A stretch of DNA of 64,000 nt from Paenibacillus macquariensis (GTDB lineage: Bacteria > Bacillota > Bacilli > Paenibacillales > Paenibacillaceae). Below, piece by piece: positions 56,872 through 64,000 of the stretch (position 1 is the first letter of the stretch; each line of letters opens with the position of its first letter). The stretch is from positions 62,001-126,000 of the forward strand of contig NZ_FTNK01000001.1 in assembly GCF_900156375.1 (NCBI RefSeq). The letters are read 5' to 3'. Both the position numbers and the translations under genes were made by a program. The notes under the pieces are model-generated. The model saw nothing but the letters and a program-made list of their open reading frames with translations, was not told where the DNA came from and did no database searches.

Positions 56872-58509
56872 TTATCTTTCATACGCTTTTCGATAGGCTA
56901 ACGGACTGACCCCCGTCACTTTTTTGAATATCCGGCTGAAATGCTCTGTGTTAACATACCCCACTTTCTCCGCCACGTCATAAATTTTCAAACCATTCTC
57001 CAGTCCTTCCTTTGCTTTATTAATCCTTAAATTCGTCAAAAATGGGATGAAATTCATTCCGATTTCTTTAGCAAATTGCTTACTTAGATAACTTTCGCTA
57101 ACACCAACAATCTCACTTATATTCGATAAATGAATCTCCTCATAATAACATTGTTCCAGTATTGCCTTTGCTTTAGCAACAACAGGGCTAAGCGAGATGG
57201 TTGCGCTTTCAATTTCCTGATGTAATTCTTCATGCAACATGTTTAAAAACTGCTCTATCCACTGGATTGTCTCATCCAACGTCTCCAGCTGGCGCACATA
57301 TTCAACAGGATAAGGAAATCTTTCGTGAAGCTTTTCAGATGACTTACCTTTCTGGTAAATCAACGATCCTGCCTTCCAGATTAGATCACTCAAAGCGGAC
57401 CTGATCCGATCAGGTGAAGAAGGGAAACTCTCGACAAGTAGCTCGAAACCCTGCTGCATCCGTTGTTTCCAAAGTGTTTTGTTATCTTCTTTTAGTGCAT
57501 GTAGCAGTTCCGACTTGAATAGAGTCCAATCTTCCTTCCAATCTTCTGTTTGCATAATAGTAGGTCGTTCTGCTTCAGGATAAAACAAATAGTCGTATCC
57601 ATTATAGTAGCTGAGAGCAGACAGCCTTTCAGCTTGTAGGAACAGACGATTCCATTGCATGAAACCATTTGCGACATCACTAATTCCGATTGATAAATTC
57701 AAATTCAGGAACTGTCGGATCCTAATTTTAATATCTGTCAATATCGAATGGGTCAGACTTCGAATAGCCATCATACTGCGTTGCTCGGGAAACGTGAAAA
57801 ACAAGATGTAATGGCGGTCATCGTGACGACAAACAAAGCAGTTCCTCACATGCTTGTCCTTATTCAACACTGTCAAAATAGTCTGTGAAATGATACGGTG
57901 GGTGTGCTCGAATTGAATAGTCTGCGAGAGTCTGATTAGAACTAATTCTTGATTCTTCTCCCCCACATGTTTCCGTACGATATTCAAACCTTGCTTCAAA
58001 TTTTCATTTTTTTCATAATCTGTGAAATCCGAGCTATTTGACACTGCTAGCCGATGCAGCATAGAACAGACAGCTTCGTCTTCATTCTGCGGAGGGACGG
58101 AAGCTGAGTCTCTTTGTCGCCTATTCAATTCCTCTACCGTCTTTTGCAACACTGGCGCAATATAAGCTTCGTCTAATTTCGCTTTAAGCATATAATCGAA
58201 TGCACCCAGAACAAATGAGTCTCTTACATAAGCGTAATCATTATATGCGCTAAGCATAATGATCAGTGGCTCTCGGGAAAACGATATTTTACGAATAGCT
58301 GTGAGAAGTTCCACCCCATTCATTCGCGGCATTTGAATATCTGCTAGTATGATATCAATATCCTGATGTTCTTGAAGAAAGGATATTGCATCTTCCCCAT
58401 TACTAGCTTCACCCACAACTTCAATGTCTGTTGAAGTTAATAGAATATACTCCCGAAGTGCTAATCTGGCTAAGGGTTCATCATCAACGATGAGTGCTTG
58501 GAATTTCGT
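56872..58509 (-). CDS. YesN/AraC-type response regulator, apparent ACG start
   Basis: Cytoplasmic transcription activator of about 545 residues: receiver domain (1-120) with acidic pair D9/D10 and phosphorylation site D57 (IILADIQMPRMNG), a middle region (150-420), and a C-terminal AraC double helix-turn-helix (about 445-545; VAEKVGYVNTEHFSRIFKKV). The first GTG in frame (58416) would delete the first receiver strand and the acidic pair. The frame continues upstream through KFQALIVDDEPLA, and GGGGGAG sits 5 bases before an ACG at 58507-58509, exactly where ATG is expected. So either ACG is used, or an ATG has mutated. It lies next to the kinase and binding protein and upstream of the enzyme cluster, which it probably activates. 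Confidence 0.82.
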   Translation of the reverse strand, partial: TKFQALIVDDEPLARLALREYILLTSTDIEVVGEASNGEDAISFLQEHQDIDIILADIQMPRMNGVELLTAIRKISFSREPLIIMLSAYNDYAYVRDSFVLGAFDYMLKAKLDEAYIAPVLQKTVEELNRRQRDSASVPPQNEDEAVCSMLHRLAVSNSSDFTDYEKNENLKQGLNIVRKHVGEKNQELVLIRLSQTIQFEHTHRIISQTILTVLNKDKHVRNCFVCRHDDRHYILFFTFPEQRSMMAIRSLTHSILTDIKIRIRQFLNLNLSIGISDVANGFMQWNRLFLQAERLSALSYYNGYDYLFYPEAERPTIMQTEDWKEDWTLFKSELLHALKEDNKTLWKQRMQQGFELLVESFPSSPDRIRSALSDLIWKAGSLIYQKGKSSEKLHERFPYPVEYVRQLETLDETIQWIEQFLNMLHEELHQEIESATISLSPVVAKAKAILEQCYYEEIHLSNISEIVGVSESYLSKQFAKEIGMNFIPFLTNLRINKAKEGLENGLKIYDVAEKVGYVNTEHFSRIFKKVTGVSPLAYRKAYER

Positions 58510-58914
58510 ATTTACTCCCCCTTCAATATCAGCTAATTATATTTCATGCCATTTAATATCAGATTTGTTACGAATACTAGCACACCTTTTTTACTTATAC
58601 AATATGTCTTCACACTCATTAATTAACTAAATTCGGGATATAGAATATCCGACAAAAAGGCGTTTTTTTCGAATACATACAACCGACCTTTTTCGATTTT
58701 TATGTACGGAAATTCGATTGCATTTCGACTCTGTGTAAATACTTGTCATTTTAGTGATTATAAACACAAATAGAGGATGTAAATCTTGTGCTCGAGGAGG
58801 ATACATTTAAGAAGCCCTTTGGTCGTAATCCTCAGACAAATTCGTTAGAGGTCAAGAACCCAAAGGACTTCATATAATCAAGGTGAATAGTGGGATTCGG
58901 TCGTTATGTTTGTA
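58510..58914. other. 405-bp intergenic region between the binding-protein and regulator genes
   Basis: No gene is recognised. It contains four TTCGA motifs (58668, 58692, 58713, 58724) in AT-rich DNA, spaced 24, 21 and 11 bp. It also contains an imperfect stem in which GAAGNCCTTTGG-type arms near 58811-58822 and 58859-58871 face each other across about 38 bases; this may be a terminator or processing stem for the binding-protein gene. A short plus-strand frame from about 58788 (VLEEDTFKKPFGRNPQTN...) is probably chance. The regulator probably has its own promoter here, but I cannot point to one confidently. Confidence 0.4.
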
Positions 58915-60264
58915 CTAGTTGTCAAAAAATGTTGGATTATGAACATCAATGGATTGTAGCGCTTTGCTCCAATCTTCATTCATTCTTTTCTGAATATCAT
59001 CTACGGACGCACCAGCAAAAATTTCTTGTGCCATTTTTTTCTCATCGTAATGAGCAGCATTTTTTATGATCGCGAATTTCTGAGATATGCCATCATACAT
59101 AAAAGATTCGAAGGGATGTTTCCTGTTAACTTTATTAAAGAACGCGGGACTAGAGGCTACATCCGTTAGAGTTGACGAATTCTGTGAATTAAGAATATAC
59201 GTCTGATAAACAGAGGTGCTAAACACCCATTCGAGGAAAGCTGTCGCTTCTTCCGTGTTTTGGGAATTCTTATTAATGGCAATATACTGATCGGGTATTG
59301 TAATAGCTTGTAATCGTTCTTCTCTGGAAGTTCTCCATGGCAAGGGGAATGCATCTAAATCCTTATCATCACCTACTTTAGTCATATGATCCGAATAATA
59401 CCATTGCCCCATTGCGATCATTGCCGCTTGGTTAGATTGGAACAATTGCGTCGCCTGATCAAAACCGATTCCAAGAGCATTAGATCCGGCAAGTTGATTA
59501 TCCGCGATCCTTTTGAGCATATACGCGGCTTTTTCGAATGCTGAACCTTTACCGAATGGTTCCTTCATATTTGAGATGTTTGCTAAGTAATTCTCATCTC
59601 CCTTTAACATAGGGGGACCAAATTCAATGAAAGGATAAAATGTCCAGTCTTCTTTACCACCTATCGCGATAGGTATATATTTTCCATGCAATTTGATTTT
59701 TTCAAGCACACTCATAAACTCGGAAATGGTCTGAGGCACCTCAACGCCGACCTCCTGAAAAACACTGGGATGATAAAAGACGTATTCAGTGAAAGAAACA
59801 AGCGGCAACCCAAGTATCTCACCATCCAACTCTGCAGGGTACTTATTTCTGCTGGTCGCATTCAAATGATCAAGTGGCTGAAGAGAGTTTTTATAAATGG
59901 GCAAATCCGCTGCCTTCAAATAGAACACATCTGGCAAATCACTTACCGCCAAACGTACCTTCAGATATTGCCCGCTGTTATCTGGAATCGTTTCGACTTG
60001 AACTGTTACATTCGGTTTAATTACGGAATATTCTCTTACTTTCCTAGTCCAAAATTCTACATCTGTCTTCGTTTCCCACATCCCAAATTTAATTTTCACT
60101 GGTTGATTATGATTAGGTCCTTGTTCCGATTGCAGCATTTGAGTGCTTAATGAATAGTCTTTATTTATCATTTCTAATCTACTTAATACGATGTAAACGG
60201 CAAGAAAACCTATGAAAATCAAGGTAACGAGTAAGGCTGTTCCTGTCCCTATTCTCATTTTCAT
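58915..60264 (-). CDS. Membrane-tethered extracellular solute-binding protein, likely sensor component
   Basis: A family-1-type sugar-binding protein of 449 residues. The N-terminus has an uncleaved-looking hydrophobic anchor (LLVTLIFIGFLAVYIVL, residues 12-28) and no lipobox. The mature part shows the usual two-lobe pattern (KIKFGMWETKTDVEFW, LPLVSFTEYVFYHPSVF, AAMIAMGQWYYSD). Its ATG overlaps the kinase stop (ATGA), and no permease gene is near. In several Bacillota, a binding protein encoded with a LytS/YesM kinase and YesN regulator presents the sugar to the kinase (the XylFII-LytS-YesN arrangement is the known case). A sensory rather than transport role is therefore likely, with a glycan-derived sugar as ligand (inference). 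Confidence 0.8.
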   Translation of the reverse strand: MKMRIGTGTALLVTLIFIGFLAVYIVLSRLEMINKDYSLSTQMLQSEQGPNHNQPVKIKFGMWETKTDVEFWTRKVREYSVIKPNVTVQVETIPDNSGQYLKVRLAVSDLPDVFYLKAADLPIYKNSLQPLDHLNATSRNKYPAELDGEILGLPLVSFTEYVFYHPSVFQEVGVEVPQTISEFMSVLEKIKLHGKYIPIAIGGKEDWTFYPFIEFGPPMLKGDENYLANISNMKEPFGKGSAFEKAAYMLKRIADNQLAGSNALGIGFDQATQLFQSNQAAMIAMGQWYYSDHMTKVGDDKDLDAFPLPWRTSREERLQAITIPDQYIAINKNSQNTEEATAFLEWVFSTSVYQTYILNSQNSSTLTDVASSPAFFNKVNRKHPFESFMYDGISQKFAIIKNAAHYDEKKMAQEIFAGASVDDIQKRMNEDWSKALQSIDVHNPTFFDN

Positions 60265-62042
60265 ATAGATGTCTCCCTCGTCTTATCAGCCAGTTCCTCA
60301 TCATCCGGTTCAATAATCAAAGGCAATCGTATCCTAACCGTTGTCCCTTGAGGATGATTGGGCTCGTACTCCAATCCGTAACGTTCGCCATAGTGCAGCT
60401 GTATCCGTCTATGCACGTTCCTATTTCCCATTCCACTAAATTTATATATAGGTGTTCTATCATCCATCTGAGTCATCGCATCTTCTGACATACCCGCTCC
60501 ATTATCTGCAATAGTAATGATCAAATCTTCTTCAGCTTTAATGGTAATATCTATTCGCCCTGGATAATTCACTTCTTTCAATCCATGAATAATACTATTC
60601 TCCAGAATAGGTTGTATCAATAACTTCAACAAATAATGATTGGAAAGCGCTCTATCGATATCCCACTCCATCTGAATAGGTCTACCGAAACGTATCTCCA
60701 TAATATAGAGGTAATGTTTTAAGTGTTCGGCTTCCTCATCTATTGTCGTTAGTAGTCCTCCCCTATTAAATGAAGAGGCCAATAAATTAGTTAGAGCATG
60801 CGTCATATTACGGATATTATCTGCTTTGCTGATTAACGCCATGTACTTAATGGTATTTAAAGTGTTGATCAAAAAATGAGGATTAATTTGAGACTGGAGC
60901 GCAGCAAACTCCGCCTTTCGTTTCTCCACCTCTTGTTTCTTGTGTTGATCTATTAGCTCCTGAACCTGATCAGTCATCAGATTAAAAGATTGGCCTAAGC
61001 TTACCACTTCCAAACTTCCTGAAATCGTATACCTATCCTTTAAGTCTCCCTCGGTAATACGAACCAATTCTCGGATCGGTTTAGTCACAAACGAAATAAA
61101 GTAAAAGGAAACGAGTACAAAAGACACAATGATCAAAATCGCAAGTATCCATACAATTGAATTAACATTTCTGTAATTTTCCATTAAATCTGAGTATGGA
61201 ATAATTTGTACGATATACCAACTTGTATTTATCACTTTAGCATAGGTAATCAATTCCTTGTTACCGTCTGTATCGTCAATGAAAGAGCCTTTATCATCTC
61301 GTCCAATTTCTGCACGCAATTTATCCGGGATCAAACTGCCTCTATTCGTAATTGTATTTGATGCGATAATTTCACCTTTCTCACTTACAATCTGTAGCAC
61401 AGATTCCGAATTATCACGAGATTGCAGGATCGGATCGAAAGCACCGCTTTCAAACGTAAACAGAATCATTTCTAATTTATACTTTTGATTGGTATCACTA
61501 GGAGAGAAGGCAGTCGCCATCATATATGGACTATAATTACCGTAAACCGCATTAGGTATCATCCCCAGAAATTTCGTGATATCAGGTGTTCTAAGGGTTT
61601 CACTGTACCATTCTTGTTGACGAATCATGGTCTGTTCATTCTCTAAATTTTTCAAATATGAGTATGTTACTCCGTTATCAAATAAGAAGTTGACTGAAAG
61701 AACTCGTCCGGAGACCGCCGCGGTGTACTTTTCTATCAAAACTTTCAACTTATTATTGGCTATTTGTCTCTCTATACCAATCTTATTATGTATATCAAAT
61801 ATCGTTAATTTCACATCCTGATCCACACCGATAGAAGCGAATACCCCTTCCATCCGATTGATTTCCTGACTGACAGAATAAGCAACCGCTTGTGAGGTCT
61901 GTAAGGAACGTCCCGTGTTTTGCTGGAGAATATCTCGTTCATATATATTTAATATGAACGTGCAGATCAAAATAACGGGTACGATGACAACTAAAATAAT
62001 AAACGATCTTAATATCGTGGACATACGCAATTTTTTATGCAT
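60261..62042 (-). CDS. Sensor histidine kinase, YesM/LytS type
   Basis: Membrane sensor kinase of 593 residues; AAGGAG lies 6 bases before the ATG. Transmembrane helix (about 10-32), extracellular Cache-like domain (35-290), second helix (295-318), HAMP (316-370), His_kinase domain with the phosphorylated His in LQSQINPHFLINTLN (H389), and HATPase (470-590) with NSIIHGLKE and the G box ITIADNGAGMS. This is the standard YesM architecture paired with YesN regulators. It overlaps the binding-protein gene by 4 bases. Together with the regulator downstream it forms a three-gene signalling unit immediately upstream of the glycosidase cluster. Confidence 0.9.
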   Translation of the reverse strand: MHKKLRMSTILRSFIILVVIVPVILICTFILNIYERDILQQNTGRSLQTSQAVAYSVSQEINRMEGVFASIGVDQDVKLTIFDIHNKIGIERQIANNKLKVLIEKYTAAVSGRVLSVNFLFDNGVTYSYLKNLENEQTMIRQQEWYSETLRTPDITKFLGMIPNAVYGNYSPYMMATAFSPSDTNQKYKLEMILFTFESGAFDPILQSRDNSESVLQIVSEKGEIIASNTITNRGSLIPDKLRAEIGRDDKGSFIDDTDGNKELITYAKVINTSWYIVQIIPYSDLMENYRNVNSIVWILAILIIVSFVLVSFYFISFVTKPIRELVRITEGDLKDRYTISGSLEVVSLGQSFNLMTDQVQELIDQHKKQEVEKRKAEFAALQSQINPHFLINTLNTIKYMALISKADNIRNMTHALTNLLASSFNRGGLLTTIDEEAEHLKHYLYIMEIRFGRPIQMEWDIDRALSNHYLLKLLIQPILENSIIHGLKEVNYPGRIDITIKAEEDLIITIADNGAGMSEDAMTQMDDRTPIYKFSGMGNRNVHRRIQLHYGERYGLEYEPNHPQGTTVRIRLPLIIEPDDEELADKTRETSI

Positions 62043-62080
62043 TATGGCTCCTTGATTTGAAGGAATGGGTCGATAGTCAT
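62042..62080 (-). other. 12-codon mini-ORF overlapping the kinase start
   Basis: MTIDPFLQIKEP starts at ATG 62080 behind TAGGAG, and its stop overlaps the kinase ATG as TAATG. It may couple translation to the kinase or be coincidental; it is too short to judge. Confidence 0.25.
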
Positions 62081-62112
62081 CATGTCTCCTACTTGGATGC
62101 AGTACCTTTTCA

Positions 62113-62670
62113 TCAGTCTTCTAAACTCATGCTGAATGAATTAATCTCGATACCATCTGGCAAATCTTCCTTAGACACACTAATAAGCGATCTTACGAAG
62201 ACCTGCCCTTTCATTTTCTTATCTGAATTATTTTCATTACTCACTGGAATTACCTCGATTGTTAACGTTGGATTGTTCTCTGTATATACATCCGGTAATC
62301 TTAGTGATTTAATCTTAAATCCTTCTGTTACAGATCCCTTTTGTCCAATACTTACACATATGAAATAAGCTATTGGTGTTTCTTTAACTATAAATCCGCC
62401 AGGTACTGAATTCTTATACTCTTCATATTTATCTGTTATTTCTTTTGGTAGGTTTTCCGCGTTACTGGACTCCCAAGCAAACCTAGAAGAATTCTTCGAA
62501 TATATCAGTTGTTTATAAGGAATACTCTTCTTACTTTGATTAGCCGCCTCAACCGTTTCTATTTGCGTAACCGTAGACTGGTTCCCATCCCCCTTTAGTC
62601 CTGTGCTACAACCGATCTGTAAGCCCAACAGAACGATGATTATATACAATCCTGCCATTTTTTTAAACAA
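62113..62670 (-). CDS. Lipoprotein with PrcB-like C-terminal domain
   Basis: Secreted lipoprotein of 185 residues, TTG start behind AAGGAGG. The signal peptide ends in a lipobox LQIGC (Cys 21). The C-terminal 100 residues (FIVKETPIAYFICVSIGQKG..., then TLTIEVIPVS) resemble the PrcB_C domain by pattern: a short beta domain with a G-K-T/S-x-G loop. The match is loose. PrcB-type domains were first described in protease-complex proteins, but function in Bacillota is unclear. It lies 70 bases before the kinase gene and could be transcribed with it; any link to the glycan system is only by position. Confidence 0.6.
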   Translation of the reverse strand: MFKKMAGLYIIIVLLGLQIGCSTGLKGDGNQSTVTQIETVEAANQSKKSIPYKQLIYSKNSSRFAWESSNAENLPKEITDKYEEYKNSVPGGFIVKETPIAYFICVSIGQKGSVTEGFKIKSLRLPDVYTENNPTLTIEVIPVSNENNSDKKMKGQVFVRSLISVSKEDLPDGIEINSFSMSLED

Positions 62671-62717
62671 TTACAAACCTCCTTACTAGTCAACCTCATT
62701 TATGATAAAAGAAATAC

Positions 62718-63866
62718 TTACTTCCGCTTCTTCCCTGCATCAATATCCTTCGAATCAAGTCCCTTCCAAATGTTTGGTAGATCGACTTGCTCAGGATGTT
62801 CAAAGACCAGAAATGCTGTAGGTAGATAGCGCTCACCGTATTGAGAAGACGGACTATTCACAATTTCATTATCCTTGACTAACACGGTAGAGGAACCTCC
62901 ATCCAAATTAGCTCCAATCACAGCGCCGTGTTCAAGTAAGATTTGTTGCACATCATACAAGTTAGCTCCCACACTTCCCACCTGTCTTCCATCAATGACA
63001 ACAAATAATATCGCCCCATCTGCGCGCTGGCCCATAGCTGTTCTTGGAGCAACTCCCCAACCTTCGCCTGCGTTCTTAATAAGTCCCTTCCCGTTGACTA
63101 TCATACGTGGTTGGAACGTAACCGCCTCCTGAACACCAAGATCTGTCAGTTCTTTAAGCGTGTAATTACCAGCAATCATTTTCCCAAGTCTATCTAGACC
63201 TACGATCTGTGTGCTCTTCTTCCCCCCGCTGCCATTATAATATAGTTGTCCTTGCGAAATAACGACACCAATCGGCTTGAATCCGTTTCCTTTCCCGTTC
63301 GGATCCGCGAATCCACCCCCATTGACTCCCGCAATTGCACCTGTACGCTTAACCATATCAGAGACCTTTTCCCCGGTACCTACTTTACTCGGGATACCTA
63401 GGCGGACTTTCGTTGGATCATTGACAATCATGACGTATCCGGTATAACCGCTACCTGATATATTCTCAATTTCTACAAGTGGCTTTTCCTTCTCTTCGGC
63501 GACAGGCTGAATGTCATGCGTATCAATCTCATCTCCCATTTGCTCAAACCGGGTATTATATTCCGTTACCCGTGTCTTCAATTCATTTTCGCCGATAATA
63601 TATTTAGCCAAGGAACGGTGCTGGGTAGTTATAAATGTATCTGCAATCAGATAGCGTAGATTTCGGGCTGAAGGCGCAAAATACACCCAACTACCGGCAG
63701 CCATGAGCAACACAAATACGCCAAGAAACACCATGGTCAATATATAAAAGAACGACCTTTTTTTCCTCTTCTTGATTTTCTTCTGTTGGCGTACTGTTGA
63801 ACGCCGTGGTAATGATGTAGGTTCCACTTCTTTCTTTGCCTCCCTGTCTTGTCTTCCAACTATCAT
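62718..63866 (-). CDS. Phosphodiester glycosidase (NAGPA) family membrane protein
   Basis: 382-residue protein with a Lys/Arg-rich N-terminus, one transmembrane helix (about residues 37-62) and an extracytoplasmic NAGPA/YigE-type domain (about 145-365) containing AGVNGGGF, GVAPRTAMG and the diagnostic NLDGGSSTVLV. The family includes the human enzyme that removes GlcNAc from mannose-6-phosphate and many bacterial exopolysaccharide or wall-associated proteins of unknown substrate. No clear ribosome site precedes the ATG at 63866; a GTG at 63827 (VEPTSLPRR) lies 11 bases after AGGGAGG and is an alternative start. It is a common Paenibacillus/Bacillus gene and probably independent of the glycosidase cluster. 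Confidence 0.85.
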   Translation of the reverse strand: MIVGRQDREAKKEVEPTSLPRRSTVRQQKKIKKRKKRSFFYILTMVFLGVFVLLMAAGSWVYFAPSARNLRYLIADTFITTQHRSLAKYIIGENELKTRVTEYNTRFEQMGDEIDTHDIQPVAEEKEKPLVEIENISGSGYTGYVMIVNDPTKVRLGIPSKVGTGEKVSDMVKRTGAIAGVNGGGFADPNGKGNGFKPIGVVISQGQLYYNGSGGKKSTQIVGLDRLGKMIAGNYTLKELTDLGVQEAVTFQPRMIVNGKGLIKNAGEGWGVAPRTAMGQRADGAILFVVIDGRQVGSVGANLYDVQQILLEHGAVIGANLDGGSSTVLVKDNEIVNSPSSQYGERYLPTAFLVFEHPEQVDLPNIWKGLDSKDIDAGKKRK

Positions 63867-63957
63867 CTAGAAAATTATGTAATATCTTTTATAGTAGACG
63901 ATAATATGAGATACAAAGTTTCAATATTTTAACTATTATGTGTATCTTCATAAATGC

Positions 63958-63986
63958 AAAAAAAAGGACAACATAACACGTTGTCC
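63958..63986 (-). terminator. Terminator of a gene beyond the right edge
   Basis: GGACAAC/GTTGTCC stem (63966-63972, 63980-63986) with a seven-base loop, followed on the minus strand by eight T's. It must end a minus-strand gene whose body lies outside the window. Confidence 0.8.
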
Positions 63987-64000
63987 TGAACTGTGACCCG

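Noticed and set aside
58788-58877. Short plus-strand ORF VLEEDTFKKPFGRNPQTN...
   Set aside because: About 29 codons, no ribosome site and no recognisable family; it overlaps an inverted repeat and is probably chance.

Overview
The window looks like chromosome of a Paenibacillus-type member of the Bacillota. The grounds are strong GGAGG ribosome sites, frequent TTG/GTG starts, LplABC/YtcP-style sugar ABC transporters, YesM/YesN-style two-component regulators, S-layer-homology (SLH) surface anchoring and large multimodular secreted glycosidases. I see no rRNA, tRNA, CRISPR array or intact mobile element.

Layout. (1) Positions 1-7912, minus strand, hold a sugar-uptake locus: two ABC permeases (the first cut by the window edge), a lipoprotein binding protein, a membrane-bound AraC-type regulator and a cytoplasmic GH95-like glycosidase, with a cre-like site before the last. 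(2) Positions 8110-11786, plus strand, hold a heterodimeric ABC exporter pair resembling BmrC/BmrD (YheI/YheH), preceded by a small ORF in the position of the BmrB leader peptide. (3) Positions 11787-12400 are non-coding or decayed. (4) Positions 12401-56741, minus strand, hold the centrepiece: about 44 kb of secreted proteins, transcribed from 56.7 kb down to 12.4 kb. (5) Positions 56872-62042, minus strand, hold a response regulator, a membrane-tethered sugar-binding protein and a sensor kinase. (6) Positions 62113-63866 hold a lipoprotein and a phosphodiester-glycosidase-family protein.

The central system. Ten secreted enzymes or esterases plus one protein without a catalytic domain all end in the same pair of modules: a cohesin followed immediately by a type I dockerin. 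The catalytic modules, in transcription order, are GH95 (fucosidase), GH101 (endo-alpha-GalNAcase), GH20, [cohesin-dockerin only], GH31, CBM40+SGNH esterase, GH27, CBM40+GH33 sialidase, a clan GH-D (GH36-like) enzyme, GH2 and GH84. The first gene of the set encodes a short protein with one cohesin-like domain and three SLH repeats. The set reads as a kit for stripping sialylated, fucosylated mucin-type O-glycans. Because each enzyme carries both halves of the docking pair, the natural inference is a chain or network of enzymes that needs no scaffoldin and hangs from the SLH-cohesin anchor. The nearest precedent I know is the cohesin/dockerin-bearing glycosidases of Clostridium perfringens.

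How it may work. The kinase, binding protein and regulator next to the anchor gene probably sense a released sugar and activate the cluster; a 21-bp-spaced direct repeat upstream of the anchor gene is a candidate operator. Released oligosaccharides could be imported by the locus at 1-3.1 kb and trimmed by the intracellular GH95-like enzyme. Two genes in the cluster carry apparent single-base frameshifts (the esterase near 35.07-35.15 kb and the cohesin-dockerin-only gene near 42.12 kb), and the response regulator seems to lack a standard start codon. These are either real decay or sequence errors.
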